Below are positions 23,856 to 33,040 of a stretch of 64,000 nt of DNA, piece by piece. Every line of letters starts with the position of its first letter. Positions within the stretch are counted from its first letter, which is position 1. The translations under genes were made by a program, and so were the position numbers. The DNA is from UBA2638 sp046293135 (GTDB lineage Bacteria > Pseudomonadota > Alphaproteobacteria > Micavibrionales > Micavibrionaceae), in NCBI GenBank assembly GCA_046293135.1, contig JBKBPR010000001.1, positions 541,303 to 605,302 of the forward strand. Reading direction: 5' to 3'. The notes beneath the pieces were generated by a model that searched no databases, was not told the DNA's origin, and saw only the letters and a program-made list of their open reading frames with translations.

Positions 23856-25724
23856 CTACTGTTCCTCAAATAAATCCGCCAGTTGCCCGACCAAGGCTTG
23901 CGCCAGAGCGTCGGCATCGGCAATAGTGAGCGCTTTTTTGTAATAGCGGGTGACATCATGGCCGATTCCGATAGCGGTCAGTTCGATGGCGGTTTTGCTC
24001 TCGATCCAGCTAATGACATTGCGCAAATCCTGCTCCAAAATATTGGATGGGTTGACCGATAGCGTGGAATCATCAACCGGAGCGCCGTCGGAAATCACCA
24101 TGATGATCTTGCGTGCCTCGCCGCGCTTGGCCAGCCTGTTATACGCCCAGACCAGCGCCTCGCCGTCGATATTTTCCTTGAGCAGACCTTCCTTGAGCAT
24201 CAGCCCGATATTTTTATGCGTGCGCCGCCATGCTTCATCGGCGCTTTTATAGATGATGTGGCGAATATCGTTCAGGCGGCCGGGATTGTCGGGGCGGCCA
24301 TGCTGCACCCATAAATCGCGGGCTTTGCCGCCCTTCCAGGCGCGGGTGGTAAAGCCGAGAATTTCAACCTTCACGCCGCAGCGCTCCAGCGTTTTGGCGA
24401 TGATATCGGTGGTCATGGCGGCAATCGCAATCGGCCTGCCGCGCATCGAGCCGGAATTGTCAATCAGGATCGTCACCACCGTATCGCGGAACGGCATATC
24501 CTTTTCCTGTTTATAGGTCAAAGGCACATTCGGGTTGGCAATGACGCGGGCAATGCGGGCGGTGTCGAGAATGCCTTCCTCAAGGTCAAACTGCCATGAG
24601 CGCATTTGCTTGGCCATCAATTTGCGTTGCAGGCGGTTGGCCAGTTTGGTGATAATGGTTTGATGATGGGCGAGCTGTTTGTCCAGCATATCCCGCAAGC
24701 GCCGCAATTCATCGGGTTCGGCCAGCTCGGCGGCGGGGATTTCCTCATCGAATTCGGTCGTATAGATCGTATAGCGCCCCTCGGCATAGGCGGCGAAATC
24801 GCTGGGGCGGTTGGGGATGTTATCCATCGGCGTTTCGCCCGCTCGCGCCTGATCGAGCATATCATCCATGATATCGTCATAGCCGGTTTCGAACTCATCG
24901 CTTTGGCCTTGTGCATCCAGATCGCTGCCGTCCTGACGGCTATCGGGCGGAGGAGCGGCTTGCTCCTCGCTCTGGTCGTCTTCGGCCTGTGGTTGCTCGC
25001 TCTCGTCTTGCGGCTTGGCCTCTTGCGGCGTGTCGCTGTCTTGGTCGCTTTGGTTGTGATCGGGGTCTGCGCCGTCCTTGTCGGGTTCGGGGGCGCTCAT
25101 CTCCAGATCGCGGATCAAGGCGCGCGCCAGCTTGGCATAGCCCGCCTGATCCTTAAGGTCGGGGAGGAGCTTTTGAAAGCCGTTCTCGCCCAAGCGCTCA
25201 TCCAGCCAAGGCTGCCACAGGGCGCGGATATTTTCGGTGATTGCGCTGGGGCGCTCGCCGCTTAGGGCTTGCCGCGCCAGAATATGCAGCGCATCAGCCA
25301 GCGGGATTTGTGTGCGCTCTTCGGCGCTTTGATAGCCGCGGCGGCGGCATTTTTCATCAAGCACAGCGCTCAGATTATCCGAAACACCCCGCATGGAGCG
25401 CATCCCCAAGGCCTCGCAGCGCGCTTGCTCCAGTGCTTCAAATGCGCCCTTGGCGGCGCTGTCGGTCGGGATTTCGCGGTTGTGCAGCTTGGGATTGTGA
25501 TGGGCAATCTTGAGCGCCGCCGCATCACAGCAGCCGCGTACCAACCGCACGGACTCCGCGCTCATCGTATGTTCGGGCAGCGGCAATCGCGGATGGGTCA
25601 GCGAGTTCACCGCGCCGATCGGCGCTTCTCCGGCGGCATAGCTCGGCTCGATATCCTTCTTGCCCGAAATCGTCCGCAACACGGCGGAGGTAACGGTTTT
25701 GAAATGTTCGAAATGCTCTGACAT
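23856..25724 (-). CDS. cobT: Cobaltochelatase subunit CobT
   Basis: 622 residues. In aerobic B12 synthesis CobS and CobT form the AAA+/VWA pair that drives cobalt insertion by CobN. The N-terminal part ends in a very acidic Gln/Asp/Glu-rich linker (about 215-285), then a C-terminal VWA domain with the MIDAS motif LIDNSGSMRG. Typical size. 63 bp after cobS. No cobN is visible in the window. Confidence 0.95.
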   Translation of the reverse strand: MSEHFEHFKTVTSAVLRTISGKKDIEPSYAAGEAPIGAVNSLTHPRLPLPEHTMSAESVRLVRGCCDAAALKIAHHNPKLHNREIPTDSAAKGAFEALEQARCEALGMRSMRGVSDNLSAVLDEKCRRRGYQSAEERTQIPLADALHILARQALSGERPSAITENIRALWQPWLDERLGENGFQKLLPDLKDQAGYAKLARALIRDLEMSAPEPDKDGADPDHNQSDQDSDTPQEAKPQDESEQPQAEDDQSEEQAAPPPDSRQDGSDLDAQGQSDEFETGYDDIMDDMLDQARAGETPMDNIPNRPSDFAAYAEGRYTIYTTEFDEEIPAAELAEPDELRRLRDMLDKQLAHHQTIITKLANRLQRKLMAKQMRSWQFDLEEGILDTARIARVIANPNVPLTYKQEKDMPFRDTVVTILIDNSGSMRGRPIAIAAMTTDIIAKTLERCGVKVEILGFTTRAWKGGKARDLWVQHGRPDNPGRLNDIRHIIYKSADEAWRRTHKNIGLMLKEGLLKENIDGEALVWAYNRLAKRGEARKIIMVISDGAPVDDSTLSVNPSNILEQDLRNVISWIESKTAIELTAIGIGHDVTRYYKKALTIADADALAQALVGQLADLFEEQ

Positions 25725-25787
25725 TATATCGATTTGGCCTTAACGGATATGGCTCTGAATTAATAAATAAACTAAATCAACTCAACT

Positions 25788-26864
25788 CTAACTCACCGCC
25801 ACGTTGCGGATCGCGCTTTCGGGGAGGTCGACACCAAAGCAGCGCTGGTAATATTCCGCGATAATCGGGCGTTCGGTTTCATCGCATTTGTTGAGGAATG
25901 AGAGCTGGAAAGACAGCTCGCGATTGCCGTCAAAAATCAGCATATTTTCAATCCAGCTTATCACGGTACGCGGTGACATCAGGGTCGAAAGATCGCCGTT
26001 GATAAAGCCCTCACGGGTCAGGTCGGCCATCCGTACCATTTTATCAATGCTGTCCTTGCCCTCAGCCGTTTGCAGCGTGGGGAACTTCGCCAGCATGATA
26101 TTCATCTCATCATCATGGGCGAGATAATTAAGCTGCACGACGATATTCCAGCGATCCATCTGCCCCTGATTGATCTGGTGCGTGCCATGGTAAAGCCCCG
26201 TCGTATCGCCCAGCCCGACCGTATTGGCCGTGGCGAACAGGCGGAAGGCGGGGTGCGGGCGAATGATGCGGTTCTGGTCGAGCAGGGTCAGCTTGCCCTC
26301 GGCCTCCAGCACGCGCTGGATCACGAACATCACATCGGGTCGCCCCGCATCATATTCATCAAAAACCAGCGCCGTCGGGGTTTGCAGCGCCCAAGGCAAT
26401 AGCCCTTCTTTCCATTCGGTAATCTGCTTGCCTTCCTTCAGCACGATCTGATCCTTGCCGATCAGGTCAACACGGCTGACATGGCTGTCCAGATTGATCC
26501 GCACGCAAGGCCAGTTGAGCCGCGCCGCGACCTGTTCGATATGGGTCGATTTCCCCGTGCCGTGATAGCCCTGAATCATCACGCGGCGATTATGCGCAAA
26601 CCCCGCCAGAATAGCCAAGGTCGTGTCGTGATCGAATTGATAGGTTTTATCGAGATCAGGCACATTCGCGCTGTCTTCGGAAAACCCCGGCACATCCCAA
26701 TCGATGTCCAGCCCGAACACCCCCCGCACATTGAATTTCGTATCGGGGATGGTCGTATATTTGCCTTCCTTGGCCTTGATATGGGTGATGTCAAAGGACA
26801 TCTTGCCGGCCTCGCGGTCTTTGCTGTCCAGCGCGTCAACTTCGTTCACTTCATTGATCTTCAT
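25788..26864 (-). CDS. cobS: Cobaltochelatase subunit CobS (AAA+ ATPase)
   Basis: 358 residues. MoxR-like ATPase with Walker A GYHGTGKSTHIEQVAARL, Walker B ALVFDEYDAG and sensor LFATANTVGLGD. The family is usually near 330 residues, so translation may start at the second Met (MSFDITHIKAK), which would remove 21 acidic residues. Three bp after the J-domain gene on the same strand: J-domain, cobS and cobT form one operon, as in other alphaproteobacteria. Confidence 0.95.
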   Translation of the reverse strand: MKINEVNEVDALDSKDREAGKMSFDITHIKAKEGKYTTIPDTKFNVRGVFGLDIDWDVPGFSEDSANVPDLDKTYQFDHDTTLAILAGFAHNRRVMIQGYHGTGKSTHIEQVAARLNWPCVRINLDSHVSRVDLIGKDQIVLKEGKQITEWKEGLLPWALQTPTALVFDEYDAGRPDVMFVIQRVLEAEGKLTLLDQNRIIRPHPAFRLFATANTVGLGDTTGLYHGTHQINQGQMDRWNIVVQLNYLAHDDEMNIMLAKFPTLQTAEGKDSIDKMVRMADLTREGFINGDLSTLMSPRTVISWIENMLIFDGNRELSFQLSFLNKCDETERPIIAEYYQRCFGVDLPESAIRNVAVS

Positions 26865-26867
26865 GAT

Positions 26868-27551
26868 TTATCCGGTCTTGTGTGTATGGGGTTTTTGATC
26901 TGGCAATTTTTCGAATTTCTCATAGGCCGCCTTTAATATGGTATAGGCCATATTGATCTGTTTGAGAAGCTCTTCGGATTTGGTGCAGCCTTTATTGAGG
27001 TCTGGATGGTGCTTTTTCGCCAGCTCCTTGTATTTCTCCTTGATGCCCGCCAGCGTGATCGGCGGCTCCAGCCCCATAATCGCCAGCGCCTGAAACTCGG
27101 CGCTATTGGCTTCGAACCCGCTGGTGTGGTGATAGCCGTTGCGGCCATTTTTGCCATGCTCATGCCCGTTTCCGCTGCCGTTGCCATGTGCGCCATTGCG
27201 CGGCGGTTCTTCATCGGTGAAATGATAGGTCTGCCAGATTTTATCGCGCAGCGCATCGGCGGCATCGCCATTCACGCCATATTTCCAGGTCGGGCGAAAG
27301 CCGTATAGGCTGCTCATGACGTGATCTTGCATTTCTTCATCGCTCATGCCGGAAAAATAATTCCAAGCCCGATTATATTCGCGCACATGGTCGAGGCAAA
27401 AGTGGTAATATTCATTCAGGCCGCGATGTTTCGGCGCTTTATACTCGCCCTGCTGCATGCATCCGTCCATATTACAGACATGGGTGCGCATACGGCTTGC
27501 GCCCGTATCGGCATATTCCGCAGAGTTCGGTTTCAGGCGTATCCGCGGCAT
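26868..27551 (-). CDS. J-domain (DnaJ-like) protein
   Basis: 227 residues. The C-terminal J-domain (about 160-215) carries the HPD motif in AKKHHPDLNKG and should stimulate an Hsp70 ATPase. The N-terminal half has a Cys-containing part (MRTHVCNMDGCMQQGEYKAP) and the middle is Gly/His/Asn-rich (GNGSGNGHEHGKNGRNG). Lies directly before cobS, which suggests help in folding or assembly of the CobST complex. Confidence 0.9.
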   Translation of the reverse strand: MPRIRLKPNSAEYADTGASRMRTHVCNMDGCMQQGEYKAPKHRGLNEYYHFCLDHVREYNRAWNYFSGMSDEEMQDHVMSSLYGFRPTWKYGVNGDAADALRDKIWQTYHFTDEEPPRNGAHGNGSGNGHEHGKNGRNGYHHTSGFEANSAEFQALAIMGLEPPITLAGIKEKYKELAKKHHPDLNKGCTKSEELLKQINMAYTILKAAYEKFEKLPDQKPHTHKTG

Positions 27552-27639
27552 ACGGTTTTTATCCTTGCGATCATGCTATTCATTTCTTTATTTTAGCGGA
27601 TTAGAGCATAGTTTTAAACATAAATGAAAGTAGAGAAAT

Positions 27640-27897
27640 ATGCAGGCCGAAGCGCTCATCAAGTCCAAATTGGAAAAAAACTTTTCACCGACGGTTTTGG
27701 TGCTCGAAAATGAAAGCCATAAACATGCGGGGCATGCGGGCAGCCCCAATACGGGCAACAGCCATTTTAAGCTCACCATTGCGGCGCCGGCCTTTGAGGG
27801 CAAGTCCCGTATCGAGGCGCATAAGATGGTTTATGCCTGTCTGGAGGAAGAGCTACAAAGCTTTATCCATGCGCTTTCAGTTGTTATTCAAAAATAA
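27640..27897 (+). CDS. BolA family protein
   Basis: 85 residues. The family signature is seen in SHKHAGHAG and the C-terminal KSRIEAHKMVYACLEEEL with FIHALSV. BolA proteins bind monothiol glutaredoxins and Fe-S clusters and affect iron control and cell shape. Divergent from the J-domain gene (88 bp between). Confidence 0.93.
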   Translation: MQAEALIKSKLEKNFSPTVLVLENESHKHAGHAGSPNTGNSHFKLTIAAPAFEGKSRIEAHKMVYACLEEELQSFIHALSVVIQK

Positions 27898-27996
27898 AAT
27901 ACAACCCCAGATAGATTTTTCTTGAATTTAGGAATACATCCTTTAGTATGTATTTCAAATTTTGTTCAATTATAAGTTGTTTTATCGGGGGATTTT

Positions 27997-28437
27997 ATGA
28001 CTTTACGACAAGAGACGTTGAATGATAATTTTGTTGAGCCGCAAGAGCCGCTGAAAAGCTCTCTGGTCAGCCGCAATATCACGATTTTGGGCAAGCGCAC
28101 TTCGGTCAGGCTAGAGCCGGAAATGTGGAACGCCGTCAAGGATATCGCCAAGCGCGAGCGCTGCACCATCCATGATGTGTGCTCTCTCATTAGCCTGCGT
28201 AAGCGTGAGAATACCTCTCTGACGGCGGCGATACGGGTTTTTATCATGCTTTATTACCGCGCTTCTTCGACGGAGGAGGGGCATCAACGCGCAGGGCATG
28301 GCAGCTTCGAAACCATGAAAACCCGCGCCCGTGTCCTCTCCAAACGTGACACGCGCTATTTTTATCGCGCCAGCCCCGCCGATATTCTGTTCTGCCAGCC
28401 TAACGCTGCACAGATGGAAAGCGTCGGCGCTGTTTGA
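27997..28437 (+). CDS. Ribbon-helix-helix domain protein (RHH_4)
   Basis: 146 residues. The domain, about 25-88, has the ribbon KRTSVRLEPEMWNAVKDIAK followed by CTIHDVCSLISLRKRENTSL and TAAIRVFIMLYYR, the pattern of the alphaproteobacterial RHH_4 group. The rest (FETMKTRARVLSKRDTRYFY) is basic. Probably a DNA-binding regulator; target unknown. Confidence 0.85.
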   Translation: MTLRQETLNDNFVEPQEPLKSSLVSRNITILGKRTSVRLEPEMWNAVKDIAKRERCTIHDVCSLISLRKRENTSLTAAIRVFIMLYYRASSTEEGHQRAGHGSFETMKTRARVLSKRDTRYFYRASPADILFCQPNAAQMESVGAV

Positions 28438-28500
28438 TGTTTGGTTATTTCGGTGAAGGTATCACCACCTCGCCATTCCGGTGAATATGTTTAGAATTCC

Positions 28501-28702
28501 GTCATTACACGGCTTGTCCGTGTAATCCATAGCACACCCCCCTTATTGTCATCCCGAGCGTCGTCGAGGGATCCCTTTTTAAACCACAGAGGCGCAGAGT
28601 TTTTAGAGTCCACAGAGAGTTTGTGAATATAAAAACCTCCATGGACTCTTTTATCTCTGTGGTGAAAAGTTACTGTCATACCCGCCTTGTGCGGGTATCC
28701 GG
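28501..28702. repeat. Dispersed hairpin repeats, locus B
   Basis: Four modules: GTCATTACACGG-CTTGT-CCGTGTAATCC (28501-28528, perfect 8 bp stem), GTCATCCCGAGCG... (28548-28573), a CACAGAG hairpin (28583-28663), and GTCATACCCGC-CTTGT-GCGGGTATCCGG (28675-28702). Three of them start GTCAT and end near ATCC. 28703-28800 has no gene or clear element. Confidence 0.8.
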
Positions 28703-28803
28703 ATGCTATCTGTGCGAGCATTCTGTTTTGTTTTTGCTGTGACCTTTACCCTTGACAAAATAGGAATTAAATCATAATATGTGCTCTATATAGTGGGCGA
28801 ATT

Positions 28804-28899
28804 ATGCGTAAAATTCAGGATAATTCCCTCAAAAACGCCCGCAGCGAAAACAAGTGGGGCGAGCGGAGCGAGTGGGGCGAAGTCCCTGTAACCTGCTGA
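28804..28899 (+). CDS. Micro-ORF or gene remnant inside the GGGGCGA repeat
   Basis: 31 codons, starting MRKIQDNSLKNARSENKWGE and ending EWGEVPVTC. The second copy of the repeat (47826-47930) keeps the same frame around KWGEWGEWGKVPVTF and the stop but lacks a start codon. More likely a fossil or a by-product of the 9-bp repeat than a real gene; no ribosome site is clear. Confidence 0.2.
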   Translation: MRKIQDNSLKNARSENKWGERSEWGEVPVTC

Positions 28900-28965
28900 A
28901 ATATATGACAAACCTTTCGCCCCACTTAAATCTGGAGAGTGGGGCGAGTGGGGCGAAACGCCCCA
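28850..28965. repeat. GTGGGGCGA iterated repeat, copy 1
   Basis: Three 9-bp units (GTGGGGCGA GCGGAGCGA GTGGGGCGA), an AT-rich spacer, one inverted TCGCCCCAC, then two more direct units. The ~110 bp block recurs at 47826-47930 with about 85-90% identity by eye. Lies between the RHH gene and the 3' end of accA. Confidence 0.85.
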
Positions 28966-28990
28966 TCAACAAAATGGGTGAAAACCGATT

Positions 28991-29938
28991 TTAAAGATTG
29001 CGGCCAAAGGCCAGAAACTTTTCCCGCCGGTTTTGGATCAGCGCCGCGCCGTCATAGGGCATGATATCATCGAGCGCCTTTTGCACGGTCTTGGCCACGC
29101 TGGCGATGGTCTCTTGCTTGTGTCGGTGTGCGCCGCCCAGAGGCTCTTCGATAATGCCGTCGATCAGTTTCAATTCATACAGATCCTGCGCCGTGAGCTT
29201 GAGCGCCGCCGCCGCTTCCTTGGCGTGCTCGCCGCTTCTCCAGAGAATGGAGGCGCAGCCTTCGGGCGAGATGACCGAATAAATTGAATGCTCCAGCATG
29301 AAGATTTTATCGGCAACGGCAATCGCAATCGCCCCGCCGGAGCCGCCTTCGCCGATCACAACCGAAACAATCGGCACATCGGTGCGCAGGCAGGTTTCAA
29401 TGGATTTGGCAATCGCCTCGCTCTGGCCGCGCTCTTCCGCGCCCTTGCCGGGATAAGCGCCAGCCGTATCCACCAGCGTGATGATGGGCAGGCGGAATTG
29501 CGATGCCATCTTCATCAGGCGCTGCGCCTTGCGGTAGCCCTCAGGCCGCGCCATACCGAAATTGTGCTTGATGCGTGAATCCGTGTCAGAGCCCTTTTCC
29601 TGACCCATTACAATACAGGATTGGCCGTTAAAGCGGCCAATCCCGCCGATCAGCGCATGGTCTTCAGCAAAGTTGCGGTCACCGGCGAGCGGGGTGAAAT
29701 CTTCGATCATGCCGCGAATATAGTCGAGGAAATGCGGGCGGTTCTGGTGGCGCGCGACCTGCACTTTCTGGGCGGCGTTGAGCTTGCTGTAAGCTTGCTT
29801 GAGAAGGCGGGAGGCCTTGTCTTCCATACGGCTGATCTCATCGGCAATCTGAAAGGCGCTATCGCCGCTGAAGTTGCGCAGCTCTGCAATTTTTCCTTCC
29901 AGCTCCAATATCGGCTTTTCGAAATCTAGTTGGCTCAT
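28991..29938 (-). CDS. accA: Acetyl-CoA carboxylase carboxyltransferase subunit alpha
   Basis: 315 residues, standard size. With AccD it transfers CO2 from carboxybiotin to acetyl-CoA, the first step of fatty-acid synthesis. Signature stretches: RPHFLDYIRGMIEDFTPLAG, GMARPEGYRKAQRLMKMA, TLVDTAGAYPGKGAEERGQS and IGEGGSGGAIAI. Follows xerD on the same strand, with a strong hairpin in between. Confidence 0.97.
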   Translation of the reverse strand: MSQLDFEKPILELEGKIAELRNFSGDSAFQIADEISRMEDKASRLLKQAYSKLNAAQKVQVARHQNRPHFLDYIRGMIEDFTPLAGDRNFAEDHALIGGIGRFNGQSCIVMGQEKGSDTDSRIKHNFGMARPEGYRKAQRLMKMASQFRLPIITLVDTAGAYPGKGAEERGQSEAIAKSIETCLRTDVPIVSVVIGEGGSGGAIAIAVADKIFMLEHSIYSVISPEGCASILWRSGEHAKEAAAALKLTAQDLYELKLIDGIIEEPLGGAHRHKQETIASVAKTVQKALDDIMPYDGAALIQNRREKFLAFGRNL

Positions 29939-29982
29939 GGGCTTTCTTCGTTGTTGTTAAAGCGGAATGTGCATTGATAGCA

Positions 29983-30021
29983 AAACAGGCAGATGATTTC
30001 AAATAATCAATCTGCCTGTTT
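29983..30021 (-). terminator. Hairpin terminator after xerD
   Basis: AAACAGGCAGAT and ATCTGCCTGTTT form a perfect 12 bp stem with a 15-nt loop; on the minus strand TTTT follows at once. It lies between xerD and accA and should end the xerD transcript. Confidence 0.75.
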
Positions 30022-30055
30022 GTGAATTATTTATGTGCTTAGATTATGCTAAGGC

Positions 30056-31048
30056 TTAACGACTTGTACCTGTTTTGCCAAGCGGGTGCTTGGTTTCAAC
30101 AGTATTTTTCAAATCTTCACCGATCATGTGCGTGTAGATTTGTGTCGTTGCAATATCAGCATGGCCGAGCATTTTCTGGACAGCGCGCAAGTCAGCGCCG
30201 CGGCTGAGCAGGTGCGTTGCGAAAGCGTGACGCAGAACGTGCGGGCTAACGCGATCCTCATCGACCTCCGCTTCACGTGCCAGATCCTTCAGGAGCTGGG
30301 CGAAACGCTGGCGGGTCAGGTGACCGATGATTGACGTTCTGGATGGGAACAGCCATTGCTGCTGAGCATCAGGGTTTTCGCCGCCGATGAATTGCTTGCG
30401 CACATTCATGTAGTTTTCAATCGCCTTTTGCGCAGGGTCAGTCAACGGAACCATACGTTCACGACCGGCTTTACCGGCAACGATAAGAAACTGGTTGCCT
30501 TCGCCAATCGCAGAAAGCGGAAGACCGACGAGTTCAGACACGCGCAGACCGCTTGAGTAAAGCATTTCAAGCAAGCAAACCAAGCGGGTGCTTTCGGCTG
30601 TGCCTGGCATTCCTGCTGTTTTGATAAGCTGTGCAACTTCCTGCTCGCTCAGAGTTTTCGGCAAAGTGCGTGTTTGCTTCGGGCTGTCGATTGTTGATGT
30701 CGGGTCATCCTTACGAATACCTTCCGAGATCACAAAGCGGTAGAATTGACGCAAGGCTGACAGGCGGCGCGCAACGGTACGAACAGCAATTTTAGAATTA
30801 TTCGTGCCCTTGTTATGCGTTTTCTCTGACAGGTTCTTCAGGTAGCCTTTCAGATCATCTGTGCTGGCTTTATCGATTTCGACTTTCAGTGTGTTACGCA
30901 GGTACAAAGACACATCGGCAAGGTCACGCCAATATGCATGGCGTGTATTCATTGCCGCACCACGTTCCGTGGTAAGCATATCTAAAAATGAATCCACCAG
31001 AGGGTGAAGATCTGGTTTGGGTAGTGCTGGACGACCTGGACGAGCCAT
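30056..31048 (-). CDS. xerD: Tyrosine recombinase XerD-like
   Basis: 330 residues. N-terminal SAM-like DNA-binding domain (about 15-110) and catalytic domain with Arg169 (SSGLRVSEL), His270 and Arg273 (HVLRHAFATHLL), His296 and Tyr305 (LGHADIATTQIYTH). Resolves chromosome dimers at dif with XerC. Adjacent to accA and away from mobile DNA, so taken as the housekeeping recombinase; XerC cannot be fully excluded. Confidence 0.92.
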   Translation of the reverse strand: MARPGRPALPKPDLHPLVDSFLDMLTTERGAAMNTRHAYWRDLADVSLYLRNTLKVEIDKASTDDLKGYLKNLSEKTHNKGTNNSKIAVRTVARRLSALRQFYRFVISEGIRKDDPTSTIDSPKQTRTLPKTLSEQEVAQLIKTAGMPGTAESTRLVCLLEMLYSSGLRVSELVGLPLSAIGEGNQFLIVAGKAGRERMVPLTDPAQKAIENYMNVRKQFIGGENPDAQQQWLFPSRTSIIGHLTRQRFAQLLKDLAREAEVDEDRVSPHVLRHAFATHLLSRGADLRAVQKMLGHADIATTQIYTHMIGEDLKNTVETKHPLGKTGTSR

Positions 31049-31065
31049 TATCTATCTCCTTATAG

Positions 31066-33030
31066 TTATTTATCTTCCAAAATTGTCTCTAGAGAGAGGT
31101 TTCTGGATAAATTTGTTAAACCCACAGTATTAAGGCTGTGAAGCACATCGCTAACGACACCGGGGTATTGCTTACCCAAGGGTGCGTCACGAAGCACAAC
31201 ACTGGTCAGCAGAACCGCTTCTCCAATCCTTTTATTTTGGCTTGAATTCACTAACTGGTTCCACACACGTGGAATAGGCATTACATAACGGCCAGATAAT
31301 GTCAAGTCCAAATCTTTACCATAAATTTCATCGGCATTATGTATAGTTTTATAATTTTTGTCAACATTTTCTATAATAGAAGAATATTTTATTCGCGTAT
31401 CTTCGTCCAGAGCCCCCAAAAAATCTACGATTTTTTGTGATTCAAGAAAGTTTTCATCAATGTTGGTGGCGGTCATAAGCTCGGCAATAAAGGCGAGCTT
31501 TTTCTCCAGTTTGGTTTCAGCAGAAAGTTGTGAATAAAATCTTGCCCAACGTCCCGGGTAATTTATTCCGGCTGCAGAGATAATTTGCAGAGATTTTAAT
31601 GCTGTTGCCTGCCTTTGATCCTGAATATCAATTGTTTGCATTATATTGGCGAATGGAGTGAAGCTATGAATACCAAACCGATCAGTGCTTTCTAGGGCTT
31701 TATTGATAAAGCTCCATTTTTCCGCATCGGTCTGTGCGAATTTTGCGCGCTGATAGCTGAAAGGGAGCTGTTTCCAGCCGATATTTCCCGGGCTTTCGAT
31801 TTGCCGCAACTCTTCATCAAAAACCTGCGTGTAAAAACTACCTAAAATCGAGGAATCGACCAACCCACGTCGTGCGGCCTCTGTTAGAACCAAAAACCGC
31901 TCGTCTTTGCTCAAATCATTGCGCGAAATAAAAATCCCCAAATGGTTGAGCGGGAGCGCTGAAAGTGAGTCTCGTGTAATTGCAGGCCATATTACGCGCC
32001 GTCCGGCGATCAGCAGGGCGCGCTCAAGCTCGCTGATATCTTCAAATCGCGCTGTTGAATAATTGATTTTAAAATTATCATCGGCGGCGATATCTTGCAA
32101 AATCTGTAACTCTGATTGCTGCATTGCTTCGCGTGCGGCGATCTTGCCTTGCTCGTCGCCCAGAACATAATCGCAATAAATTGCCATATCGTCCCAGAAC
32201 GGATTGCTGAAATCCCTGTCTGCCATAGTTTTGTACTCAAGACAGGCCACGGAGCGCTCATTGTTAAACAGCATCGCGATAATGCCGGCCTTGGCGAGGT
32301 TTTCGTGATAAGGCTCATCGTTGACTTTGGAAAAGAGCTTGTAGCTGTAGTGATACGCGCCCATCTCATTGAGGCGCTCTAAACGCATTGTGAAAATATC
32401 TTTGCCAGCCTCAACGCGTACATCGTTCTCTACAAGGGAGGGGGTGGCCTCACTGAGCAGCAAACCCATCAACATATGTCTGTGTGCGGCGGAGGAGGTC
32501 GGGTCGGGCAGGAGCGGCAAAAATTCCATCAGGAACGAGCGGCGGGTATTGCTCCAGAGGTCGCGGCCAAGGCTGCCCTCCGCAGGAGTTGTATACAGGC
32601 CGAGCGCTTCAAGTTGATTATAATTGACCTTGAGAACCGCAGGGCGTTTTTTAATTGGCTTTGCTTCGGCTTTTTTCTCAATTTTCTCTTCGGGCTGTAT
32701 TTCTTCGGCTTCAGTTTCAGTTTCAGTTTCAGTTTCAGTTACAGTTTCAACTTCAGCTTCAGCTTCAGCTTCAGCTTCAACTTCGGATTCTAAGGCTTCC
32801 TCGGTTTCTTTTGCTTCGGATGTTTCTTTGCTTTCTGCGTCATCTGACTCTTCAATCTCTAAAGCGGTGATATCCTCGGTTGATTGTTCAGTCTCTGTTT
32901 CAGCCTCCGTTGCAGCCTCCGTTTCAGCCTGCGCGAGTGGCGTGAACAACAAAAATGCGCCGCACACAAAAGCTGTGAGCCAGAAAGCGCGGTTAAACAG
33001 AGTGGCGTTGCGGCAAATGAGGGACTGCAT
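31066..33030 (-). CDS. Large exported protein with an acidic repeat region
   Basis: 654 residues from the ATG at 33030 (MQSLICRNATLFNRAFW), ten bases after the stop of the small gene before it; an upstream in-frame start would overlap that gene. Signal peptide up to about LAQA, then a low-complexity region of Glu-Thr and Glu-Ala repeats (TETETETEAEE, EAEAEAEAEVE), and about 500 residues of helical, TPR-like sequence ending NLSRNLSLETILEDK. Family not recognised. Probably periplasmic or envelope-associated. Lies 17 bp before xerD on the same strand. Confidence 0.8.
   Translation of the reverse strand: MQSLICRNATLFNRAFWLTAFVCGAFLLFTPLAQAETEAATEAETETEQSTEDITALEIEESDDAESKETSEAKETEEALESEVEAEAEAEAEVETVTETETETETEAEEIQPEEKIEKKAEAKPIKKRPAVLKVNYNQLEALGLYTTPAEGSLGRDLWSNTRRSFLMEFLPLLPDPTSSAAHRHMLMGLLLSEATPSLVENDVRVEAGKDIFTMRLERLNEMGAYHYSYKLFSKVNDEPYHENLAKAGIIAMLFNNERSVACLEYKTMADRDFSNPFWDDMAIYCDYVLGDEQGKIAAREAMQQSELQILQDIAADDNFKINYSTARFEDISELERALLIAGRRVIWPAITRDSLSALPLNHLGIFISRNDLSKDERFLVLTEAARRGLVDSSILGSFYTQVFDEELRQIESPGNIGWKQLPFSYQRAKFAQTDAEKWSFINKALESTDRFGIHSFTPFANIMQTIDIQDQRQATALKSLQIISAAGINYPGRWARFYSQLSAETKLEKKLAFIAELMTATNIDENFLESQKIVDFLGALDEDTRIKYSSIIENVDKNYKTIHNADEIYGKDLDLTLSGRYVMPIPRVWNQLVNSSQNKRIGEAVLLTSVVLRDAPLGKQYPGVVSDVLHSLNTVGLTNLSRNLSLETILEDK
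32710..32786. repeat. Hexanucleotide repeat inside the acidic-repeat gene
   Basis: About 12 tandem hexamers, TTCAGT followed by TTCAGC variants. In-frame, coding for Glu-Thr and Glu-Ala pairs. Hexamer units cannot shift the frame, so changes would alter only the length of the linker. Confidence 0.85.
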
Positions 33031-33040
33031 AATCGTTATC

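Noticed and set aside
24606..25265. Open frame of 219 codons opposite cobT
   Set aside because: Shadow of the acidic linker of CobT, which reads as Leu/Val-rich on the other strand; not a real membrane protein.
30056..31048. XerD-like recombinase as a mobile-element integrase
   Set aside because: XerC/D-type size and sequence, standing between housekeeping genes with no flanking att repeats or cargo.
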